Shown here: one piece after another, positions 9,896-17,810 of the stretch
Layout of the letters: each line of letters opens with the position of its first letter
Position numbering within the stretch: the first letter of the stretch is position 1
NCBI GenBank assembly: GCA_947561715.1
Contig: OX387199.1
Span: 9,243,001 to 9,307,000 of the forward strand
DNA from: Ascidia mentula
Lineage: Eukaryota > Chordata > Ascidiacea > Phlebobranchia > Ascidiidae
Direction: 5' to 3'
Length of the DNA: 64,000 nt
Notes under the pieces: model-generated
The model's database searches: none
The model's input: only the letters and a program-made list of their open reading frames with translations
What the model was told of the DNA's origin: nothing
Made by a program: the position numbers and the translations under genes

Positions 9896-10556
9896 TTTGT
9901 TTTGCTATTCCCCGCCCGTAGGACTATGTTTTTGTTTGCGCTTGTTTTCGCTGTAACGGGTTGATGACTTTTCCTGTGTTGTTAACCTGTTTTTATCGTC
10001 TTATCATTCACCGAGTCTTATCGGTCACACCTGTTCGCCCACAGGCCTACCTGTCTGCAGTTCGTGACGTCCATTCCCCTTCCACTTTTGTTCTGTTTTT
10101 ACATTCAGTTGCTTCTGTATGTTTGTGTGCTCACTCGGTGTCAGCGCCAGTGGTTTTTTGAAAGCAAAGTAGTACAGACAGGTCTGACCACATGCAGTTA
10201 ATTCATACTTTTATTATTTTTTAGTTAATGCTTGAAACCTGAATATTTTTATAGTTTTTATTAATTTTTATTTATTTTTAGCTTGCGTAACCTTTTTGCG
10301 TTAGATTCTTGACTTTTTTCTTTCTGTTTTTCCTTTTTGGCAGTTTTGGTAAATGGAGAAACTGATGATGCCGTTTTAGGCGAAATATATTTTTCTCTAA
10401 ATAAATCGATCTGAGCTGTTTGAAGATCGCTGTGTTTGGATTTTAATACATTATTATTGATACGGTGTGCGATCGACAGCCTGCCAGGGGCCTTTGGTTT
10501 TTTTGGATCCAGATTTGATTTACTAATCACATTGGAAAGATACGGCCTGGATCACC
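9896..10556 (+). repeat. PLE inter-ORF non-coding region between copies 4 and 5
   Basis: A complete 661-bp spacer in plus orientation. It follows the stop of copy 4 and leads into ATCACCATGG of copy 5. It contains the hammerhead-like motif at 10356-10397 and A/T-rich stretches. Confidence 0.85.
10356..10397 (+). ncRNA. Hammerhead-ribozyme-like motif, PLE spacer 4/5
   Basis: Plus strand: GAGAAA 10356-10361, CTGATGA 10362-10368, then U, stem II GCC (10370-10372), loop GTTTTA, GGC (10379-10381), GAAA 10382-10385, a short TATA-like stem III region, and TTTCTC 10392-10397 closing stem I. The predicted cleavage site would lie in the T-rich stretch just before TTTCTC. The very short stem III is typical of PLE hammerheads, which are thought to work best as dimers. 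Confidence 0.55.
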
Positions 10557-13388
10557 ATGGACCCGGCAATTGAAAACTACCAAAAAGATGTGTACATGGA
10601 AGCCAAGGTTAAGTTTTTAAGGCGAAGCTTGCGATGCCATCTGCTGCTTCCCTCTAACTACCGCAAAGGCATTGATTTGGACCTACTTTTGATCCAACAA
10701 TCACGCAAGATTAACAAACAGTTATGTCTGCATAATAAACGGTGTAACAATCTACTTCACAATTGGTTGGCATTACCTGAAGCCTCTCGATGTTATCTAC
10801 TTAAATACAAACGAATGGTTACGTCCAAATTCATTGAACGATACAATTGGCTTGCGGCAAAACAAGTAACGAGGTATAGCACCGCACCCAGAAGTACTTT
10901 GAAGCCTTCGACATCGAGGAACAGGAAAAGCAAAATGCGGTACAATTTGCGAACACAAAAACGTTTGGACGAACAACTTTTGGATCGAGCGGAACACATG
11001 ATATTAAATAAATCAGACTACGTTCTCAATTCAGACGATAAAATTCTCTTAATGTATGGCCTGAATTTTGTGCCAACGCCGCAGTGGAATGAAACAACAC
11101 AACATTCAGAATGGGTTAACGCCATTAGACATGTTCGCCGTGTAGAATGGCAGAGTCTCTATGGTGAAGAAGACGAGATCAAAGAGCCGATCCCTGAAAA
11201 GCTTAAAATACCGAAGCTTAACAGGCCTAACAAAAGTGAACTAAGCGCAGAAGTTCTAGCCTACACAGAAATGGTTTTTGCCAAAGTCAGGAATATGGAG
11301 ACATCCGCCAGACGCCTATTCGTTAATCGGAATAATCTGACTTCAAATCTCAGAGAGAGTTTGCACAGATTAACGAAATTGACCAGGGAGAAACAAATAG
11401 TAATATGCAGGGCGGACAAGGATGGGAAAATCATCATTCTGAACTTACAAGACTACAACACCACAATGTTAAAACAATTCTCCGCGTATCACCAATTACC
11501 CTTGACGCGTTCCACAGTAGGTTCGGAGATGCAAAAGATTAAAGACACCTGTGATGATAAGCTCATTAAGCTGCACAAGTTTGGAGTCGTAAGCGATACC
11601 ATCCTATATAACACGGCTGGCATCAAACTCCATGGTTGCACCTATCGACATATCTCTGGTCCTACAGCAAAATTCTTTGCGTGCAACGAACCCGGATATG
11701 CGTATCCGTTGTTCAAAACCCACAAGCTCGCACCTGAAGAGCTGCTGCATTGCAGTATTGGAGAGATGCCAGTGAGACTGGTGCAAGCATCTGGAAACAC
11801 CACGACGTCCCGAACTACGATTTTCCTGGAAAGCATTTTGCAGCCGATCAGTGTACTCTATTGCAAGGCAAACGTAAATGAATATTGCCGGGACAGTAAA
11901 GATTATTTAGAAGAACTCCACAAGTGGAAAATGGAAAATGCGCAACACCTCTCCAAGAAAATGCGGCGCCAGGAACTATGCATTGTGGCAGGGGATGTAA
12001 AATCATTATATCCCAACCTTCCCAGATCCATTGTACGCCAGGCTTTGAAGGCGGCTTTGAATGGTCACTCAACATTCACCGCGCAGGCAAGAAACACCAT
12101 CATCGAATTGACAATGTTTTGCATTGACAACGCCATATTGAGGAATGCAGATTCTTTTTATTGCCAAAAAGAAGGCATTGTCACAGGTGACAATAACTCA
12201 GTATCGGTGGCTAACATTGCTGTTCACTTCATTGTTTGCAAAGCTGCCACAGCAATAAACAAGGCGTACATATTTAAGAGGTTCATTGATGACATTATAT
12301 GGGTGTCGCTTGGGGTTAAAACAACCAATGTCATACAACAGAAGTTGGTGGAATGCTTTCGTAACGCAGGCTTGGAACTAACTTTCCGCCAAGCCACAAC
12401 GGCAAAGCCATGCACTGGAGTTGAATTTCTTGATGTGTGCCACATTATCGACCCCATGTCACTGGCGGGCTTCAAAACCACCAATCACACTAAGCCCACA
12501 GCACTTGACCGTTGTTTTCTTAATGGGCGTTCCCACCACCCAATCCATGTGTTTAAATCAATTGTGTTTTCCGAAGCCATACGGATGCGGCGCTTAAACG
12601 AGAATGAAAGCGACTACAAAAAGGCCCTATTGTGGCTCAAAGATAAAGCTGTGAAATCCAATTTCCCGGTGAGGATGACATGCGATGTGTTAGCAACAGC
12701 CAGCGCTTGGAAGTCTAGATTCTTCCACAACAAGTCGGTAGACTCGCTTCCAAGCCTGCACAAACTTATCTGGGCAACAGCATTCCCTCATATACTGCGT
12801 CTTTCGCCCAAGGAATTGAGCCTCCAGGCAAATGCTTCCATCGTTTATCGGAGAGGACCAACGATGTTTAACAAACTATGCCACTACAAGCAGCTTGCCC
12901 ATCACACCGAGCCTCGGGACACTGGCCAATCGGCCCCTTGCGGCCACTGTGCGCTGTGTGGGCACCATGGTAACCACGAGCCCATGGTGCCCACAACTAC
13001 CTTCCTGTGTACCCCCAAAGGCAGAATAATGTTGCGTCAGCGACTAACATGTCGCGACTATGGGATATATGTGGCCTCGTGCAAAACCTGCGGAGCCCAG
13101 TATGTTGGGCAGACGAAAAACAAGTTCTCCACTCGCTGGAATGCTCACAGGTCTACTTGGTACCACTTCGAGTGCTCGCTAGATAGCGATGCTACGGCGC
13201 TGGGTAACCACTACCTGAAGAAGCATAGCGAGACATTCCAGCAAAGACCCATATTGCCAAGTTGCTATGACGTGACGTTCGTGCAAAAACCACCTGCAGG
13301 GAGTTTGGATCTATATGAGGACTTATGGTTGCACAGAATACGGGCACAAATAAATGTGCAAACCATGGTAACACCATCATGCAAATAG
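10557..13388 (+). CDS. Penelope-like element RT/GIY-YIG protein, copy 5 (intact)
   Basis: Intact 943-residue plus-strand frame, used here as the reference copy. Motif A Asp480 is at 11994. FIDD aspartates 578-579 are at 12288-12293. The cysteine/histidine cluster 795-807 is at 12939-12977. GIY 836-838 is at 13062-13070 and YVG 849-851 at 13101-13109. The protein should combine RT and endonuclease for target-primed retrotransposition in the nucleus. Private changes include Val for Ile in PRSIVRQAL (12031 region) and a synonymous C-to-T near 12959. There is no intron, frameshift or stop. Confidence 0.94.
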   Translation: MDPAIENYQKDVYMEAKVKFLRRSLRCHLLLPSNYRKGIDLDLLLIQQSRKINKQLCLHNKRCNNLLHNWLALPEASRCYLLKYKRMVTSKFIERYNWLAAKQVTRYSTAPRSTLKPSTSRNRKSKMRYNLRTQKRLDEQLLDRAEHMILNKSDYVLNSDDKILLMYGLNFVPTPQWNETTQHSEWVNAIRHVRRVEWQSLYGEEDEIKEPIPEKLKIPKLNRPNKSELSAEVLAYTEMVFAKVRNMETSARRLFVNRNNLTSNLRESLHRLTKLTREKQIVICRADKDGKIIILNLQDYNTTMLKQFSAYHQLPLTRSTVGSEMQKIKDTCDDKLIKLHKFGVVSDTILYNTAGIKLHGCTYRHISGPTAKFFACNEPGYAYPLFKTHKLAPEELLHCSIGEMPVRLVQASGNTTTSRTTIFLESILQPISVLYCKANVNEYCRDSKDYLEELHKWKMENAQHLSKKMRRQELCIVAGDVKSLYPNLPRSIVRQALKAALNGHSTFTAQARNTIIELTMFCIDNAILRNADSFYCQKEGIVTGDNNSVSVANIAVHFIVCKAATAINKAYIFKRFIDDIIWVSLGVKTTNVIQQKLVECFRNAGLELTFRQATTAKPCTGVEFLDVCHIIDPMSLAGFKTTNHTKPTALDRCFLNGRSHHPIHVFKSIVFSEAIRMRRLNENESDYKKALLWLKDKAVKSNFPVRMTCDVLATASAWKSRFFHNKSVDSLPSLHKLIWATAFPHILRLSPKELSLQANASIVYRRGPTMFNKLCHYKQLAHHTEPRDTGQSAPCGHCALCGHHGNHEPMVPTTTFLCTPKGRIMLRQRLTCRDYGIYVASCKTCGAQYVGQTKNKFSTRWNAHRSTWYHFECSLDSDATALGNHYLKKHSETFQQRPILPSCYDVTFVQKPPAGSLDLYEDLWLHRIRAQINVQTMVTPSCK

Positions 13389-14049
13389 TTTGTTTTGCTA
13401 TTCCCCGCCCGTAGGACTATGTTTTTGTTTGCGCTTGTTTTCGCTGTAACGGGTTGATGACTTTTCCTGTGTTGTTAACCTGTTTTTATCGTCTTATCAT
13501 TCACCGAGTCTTATCGGTCACACCTGTTCGCCCACAGGCCTACCTGTCTGCAGTTCGTGACGTCCATTCCCCTTCCACTTTTGTTCTGTTTTTACATTCA
13601 GTTGCTTCTGTATGTTTGTGTGCTCACTCGGTGTCAGCGCCAGTGGTTTTTTGAAAGCAAAGTAGTACAGACAGGTCTGACCACATGCAGTTAATTCATA
13701 CTTTTATTATTTTTTAGTTAATGCTTGAAACCTGAATATTTTTATAGTTTTTATTAATTTTTATTTATTTTTAGCTTGCGTAACCTTTTTGCGTTAGATT
13801 CTTGACTTTTTTCTTTCTGTTTTTCCTTTTTGGCAGTTTTGGTAAATGGAGAAACTGATGATGCCGTTTTAGGCGAAATATATTTTTCTCTAAATAAATC
13901 GATCTGAGCTGTTTGAAGATCGCTGTGTTTGGATTTTAATACATTATTATTGATACGGTGTGCGATCGACAGCCTGCCAGGGGCCTTTGGTTTTTTTGGA
14001 TCCAGATTTGATTTACTAATCACATTGGAAAGATACGGCCTGGATCACC
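13389..14049 (+). repeat. PLE inter-ORF non-coding region between copies 5 and 6
   Basis: Complete 661-bp spacer, same structure as 9896-10556, with the hammerhead-like motif at 13849-13890. Confidence 0.85.
13849..13890 (+). ncRNA. Hammerhead-ribozyme-like motif, PLE spacer 5/6
   Basis: Identical to 10356-10397, offset by one 3,493-bp unit. Confidence 0.55.
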
Positions 14050-16881
14050 ATGGACCCGGCAATTGAAAACTACCAAAAAGATGTGTACATGGAAGCCAAG
14101 GTTAAGTTTTTAAGGCGAAGCTTGCGATGCCATCTGCTGCTTCCCTCTAACTACCGCAAAGGCATTGATTTGGACCTACTTTTGATCCAACAATCACGCA
14201 AGATTAACAAACAGTTATGTCTGCATAATAAACGGTGTAACAATCTACTTCACAATTGGTTGGCATTACCTGAAGCCTCTCGATGTTATCTACTTAAATA
14301 CAAACGAATGGTTACGTCCAAATTCATTGAACGATACAATTGGCTTGCGGCAAAACAAGTAACGAGGTATAGCACCGCACCCAGAAGTACTTTGAAGCCT
14401 TCGACATCGAGGAACAGGAAAAGCAAAATGCGGTACAATTTGCGAACACAAAAACGTTTGGACGAACAACTTTTGGATCGAGCGGAACACATGATATTAA
14501 ATAAATCAGACTACGTTCTCAATTCAGACGATAAAATTCTCTTAATGTATGGCCTGAATTTTGTGCCAACGCCGCAGTGGAATGAAACAACACAACATTC
14601 AGAATGGGTTAACGCCATTAGACATGTTCGCCGTGTAGAATGGCAGAGTCTCTATGGTGAAGAAGACGAGATCAAAGAGCCGATCCCTGAAAAGCTTAAA
14701 ATACCGAAGCTTAACAGGCCTAACAAAAGTGAACTAAGCGCAGAAGTTCTAGCCTACACAGAAATGGTTTTTGCCAAAGTCAGGAATATGGAGACATCCG
14801 CCAGACGCCTATTCGTTAATCGGAATAATCTGACTTCAAATCTCAGAGAGAGTTTGCACAGATTAACGAAATTGACCAGGGAGAAACAAATAGTAATATG
14901 CAGGGCGGACAAGGATGGGAAAATCATCATTCTGAACTTACAAGACTACAACACCACAATGTTAAAACAATTCTCCGCGTATCACCAATTACCCTTGACG
15001 CGTTCCACAGTAGGTTCGGAGATGCAAAAGATTAAAGACACCTGTGATGATAAGCTCATTAAGCTGCACAAGTTTGAAGTCGTAAGCGATACCATCCTAT
15101 ATAACACGGCTGGCATCAAACTCCATGGTTGCACCTATCGACATATCTCTGGTCCTACAGCAAAATTCTTTGCGTGCAACGAACCCGGATATGCGTATCC
15201 GTTGTTCAAAACCCACAAGCTCGCACCTGAAGAGCTGCTGCATTGCAGTATTGGAGAGATGCCAGTGAGACTGGTGCAAGCATCTGGAAACACCACGACG
15301 TCCCGAACTACGATTTTCCTGGAAAGCATTTTGCAGCCGATCAGTGTACTCTATTGCAAGGCAAACGTAAATGAATATTGCCGGGACAGTAAAGATTATT
15401 TAGAAGAACTCCACAAGTGGAAAATGGAAAATGCGCAACACCTCTCCAAGAAAATGCGGCGCCAGGAACTATGCATTGTGGCAGGGGATGTAAAATCATT
15501 ATATCCCAACCTTCCCAGATCCATTATACGCCAGGCTTTGAAGGCGGCTTTGAATGGTCACTCAACATTCACCGCGCAGGCAAGAAACACCATCATCGAA
15601 TTGACAATGTTTTGCATTGACAACGCCATATTGAGGAATGCAGATTCTTTTTATTGCCAAAAAGAAGGCATTGTCACAGGTGACAATAACTCAGTATCGG
15701 TGGCTAACATTGCTGTTCACTTCATTGTTTGCAAAGCTGCCACAGCAATAAACAAGGCGTACATATTTAAGAGGTTCATTGATGACATTATATGGGTGTC
15801 GCTTGGGGTTAAAACAACCAATGTCATACAACAGAAGTTGGTGGAATGCTTTCGTAACGCAGGCTTGGAACTAACTTTCCGCCAAGCCACAACGGCAAAG
15901 CCATGCACTGGAGTTGAATTTCTTGATGTGTGCCACATTATCGACCCCATGTCACTGGCGGGCTTCAAAACCACCAATCACACTAAGCCCACAGCACTTG
16001 ACCGTTGTTTTCTTAATGGGCGTTCCCACCACCCAATCCATGTGTTTAAATCAATTGTGTTTTCCGAAGCCATACGGATGCGGCGCTTAAACGAGAATGA
16101 AAGCGACTACAAAAAGGCCCTATTGTGGCTCAAAGATAAAGCTGTGAAATCCAATTTCCCGGTGAGGATGACATGCGATGTGTTAGCAACAGCCAGCGCT
16201 TGGAAGTCTAGATTCTTCCACAACAAGTCGGTAGACTCGCTTCCAAGCCTGCACAAACTTATCTGGGCAACAGCATTCCCTCATATACTGCGTCTTTCGC
16301 CCAAGGAATTGAGCCTCCAGGCAAATGCTTCCATCGTTTATCGGAGAGGACCAACGATGTTTAACAAACTATGCCACTACAAGCAGCTTGCCCATCACAC
16401 CGAGCCTCGGGACACTGGCCAATCGGCCCCTTGCGGCCACTGTGCGCTGTGCGGGCACCATGGTAACCACGAGCCCATGGTGCCCACAACTACCTTCCTG
16501 TGTACCCCCAAAGGCAGAATAATGTTGCGTCAGCGACTAACATGTCGCGACTATGGGATATATGTGGCCTCGTGCAAAACCTGCGGAGCCCAGTATGTTG
16601 GGCAGACGAAAAACAAGTTCTCCACTCGCTGGAATGCTCACAGGTCTACTTGGTACCACTTCGAGTGCTCGCTAGATAGCGATGCTACGGCGCTGGGTAA
16701 CCACTACCTGAAGAAGCATAGCGAGACATTCCAGCAAAGACCCATATTGCCAAGTTGCTATGACGTGACGTTCGTGCAAAAACCACCTGCAGGGAGTTTG
16801 GATCTATATGAGGACTTATGGTTGCACAGAATACGGGCACAAATAAATGTGCAAACCATGGTAACACCATCATGCAAATAG
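14050..16881 (+). CDS. Penelope-like element RT/GIY-YIG protein, copy 6 (intact)
   Basis: Fourth intact 943-residue frame, with all RT and GIY-YIG motifs as in copy 5. The private change seen is Glu for Gly in KFEVVSD (G-to-A near 15077). It is the outermost right unit, so its 3' region ends at the right insertion edge and can be compared with the cut outer end of unit 1 to infer how the array integrated. Confidence 0.94.
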   Translation: MDPAIENYQKDVYMEAKVKFLRRSLRCHLLLPSNYRKGIDLDLLLIQQSRKINKQLCLHNKRCNNLLHNWLALPEASRCYLLKYKRMVTSKFIERYNWLAAKQVTRYSTAPRSTLKPSTSRNRKSKMRYNLRTQKRLDEQLLDRAEHMILNKSDYVLNSDDKILLMYGLNFVPTPQWNETTQHSEWVNAIRHVRRVEWQSLYGEEDEIKEPIPEKLKIPKLNRPNKSELSAEVLAYTEMVFAKVRNMETSARRLFVNRNNLTSNLRESLHRLTKLTREKQIVICRADKDGKIIILNLQDYNTTMLKQFSAYHQLPLTRSTVGSEMQKIKDTCDDKLIKLHKFEVVSDTILYNTAGIKLHGCTYRHISGPTAKFFACNEPGYAYPLFKTHKLAPEELLHCSIGEMPVRLVQASGNTTTSRTTIFLESILQPISVLYCKANVNEYCRDSKDYLEELHKWKMENAQHLSKKMRRQELCIVAGDVKSLYPNLPRSIIRQALKAALNGHSTFTAQARNTIIELTMFCIDNAILRNADSFYCQKEGIVTGDNNSVSVANIAVHFIVCKAATAINKAYIFKRFIDDIIWVSLGVKTTNVIQQKLVECFRNAGLELTFRQATTAKPCTGVEFLDVCHIIDPMSLAGFKTTNHTKPTALDRCFLNGRSHHPIHVFKSIVFSEAIRMRRLNENESDYKKALLWLKDKAVKSNFPVRMTCDVLATASAWKSRFFHNKSVDSLPSLHKLIWATAFPHILRLSPKELSLQANASIVYRRGPTMFNKLCHYKQLAHHTEPRDTGQSAPCGHCALCGHHGNHEPMVPTTTFLCTPKGRIMLRQRLTCRDYGIYVASCKTCGAQYVGQTKNKFSTRWNAHRSTWYHFECSLDSDATALGNHYLKKHSETFQQRPILPSCYDVTFVQKPPAGSLDLYEDLWLHRIRAQINVQTMVTPSCK

Positions 16882-17517
16882 TTTGTTTTGCTATTCCCCG
16901 CCCGTAGGACTATGTTTTTGTTTGCGCTTGTTTTCGCTGTAACGGGTTGATGACTTTTCCTGTGTTGTTAACCTGTTTTTATCGTCTTATCATTCACCGA
17001 GTCTTATCGGTCACACCTGTTCGCCCACAGGCCTACCTGTCTGCAGTTCGTGACGTCCATTCCCCTTCCACTTTTGTTCTGTTTTTACATTCAGTTGCTT
17101 CTGTATGTTTGTGTGCTCACTCGGTGTCAGCGCCAGTGGTTTTTTGAAAGCAAAGTAGTACAGACAGGTCTGACCACATGCAGTTAATTCATACTTTTAT
17201 TATTTTTTAGTTAATGCTTGAAACCTGAATATTTTTATAGTTTTTATTAATTTTTATTTATTTTTAGCTTGCGTAACCTTTTTGCGTTAGATTCTTGACT
17301 TTTTTCTTTCTGTTTTTCCTTTTTGGCAGTTTTGGCAAATGGAGAAACTGATGATGCCGTTTTAGGCGAAATATATTTTTCTCTAAATAAATCGATCTGA
17401 GCTGTTTGAAGATCGCTGTGTTTGGATTTTAATACATTATTATTGATACGGTGTGCGATCGACAGCCTGCCAGGGGCCTTTGGTTTTTTTGGATCCAGAT
17501 TTGATTTACTAATCACA
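16882..17517 (+). repeat. PLE unit 6 3' non-coding region up to the right insertion edge
   Basis: The spacer sequence continues unchanged to AATCACA(TT) at 17511-17519 and then breaks into a T-run and host sequence. The last 24 bases before the next ATG of internal spacers (GGAAAGATACGG...) are absent, so this marks the element's natural or truncated 3' end. A private C (TTTTGGCAAATGG) is seen near 17335. Confidence 0.85.
17342..17383 (+). ncRNA. Hammerhead-ribozyme-like motif, PLE 3' region of unit 6
   Basis: Same fold as at 10356-10397, in the terminal unit, about 135 bp from the right edge of the insertion. Confidence 0.55.
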
Positions 17518-17531
17518 TTTTTTTTTTCAAT
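17518..17531. repeat. Right copy of putative target-site duplication (T10-CAAT)
   Basis: Ten T then CAAT follows the right end of the composite, matching 177-190. If real, the pre-insertion site read ...TTTATTTG, T10, CAAT, TGACAATTTTC... in a lipoxygenase intron. Confidence 0.5.
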
Positions 17532-17810
17532 TGACAATTTTCTTCCAGAGCAAAAGTTTCATAAAAAAAAGAATACACAACATTAAACATGGTTCCAAAC
17601 CATTGTCTTCCAGACATTAACTTAAATGTTTTGACAAAGTGAAGTTCCGAAACAGATTGTGGCAATTTATAAACTTTTTAACTAAAATGGAGTTAAATGC
17701 GCAAAAGAGCAATAGTAATCAATGAGAGCTGCACTGATGAGACTTTACCCAGATCGAAACAGTGTGTACACCTGTTGCAGTTCTCATTACAATGGAATTG
17801 TTTTTGTAGC

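Larger units (their letters stand above)
187..17517. mobile_element. Composite Penelope-like element insertion, palindromic array of six units
   Basis: Units repeat at exactly 3,493 bp: ORF starts are spaced 4238-745, 7731-4238 and 14050-10557. Three units point left and three point right, meeting 5'-to-5' at 8826/8827 where both central units are 5'-truncated inside the RT domain. Tandem and inverted partial copies are a known habit of Penelope-like elements. The left outer edge stops at TCAATAATAATG. The right outer edge continues about 80 bp further into the unit, ending AATCACATT, so the edges are not mirror images. Copies differ by private substitutions: 7605 A for G, 8627 T for A, 2714 region Met for Lys, and a 6-bp deletion near 577. 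This argues against one arm being a mirrored artefact of the other. Four ORFs are intact, so the family looks recently active. Confidence 0.92.
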
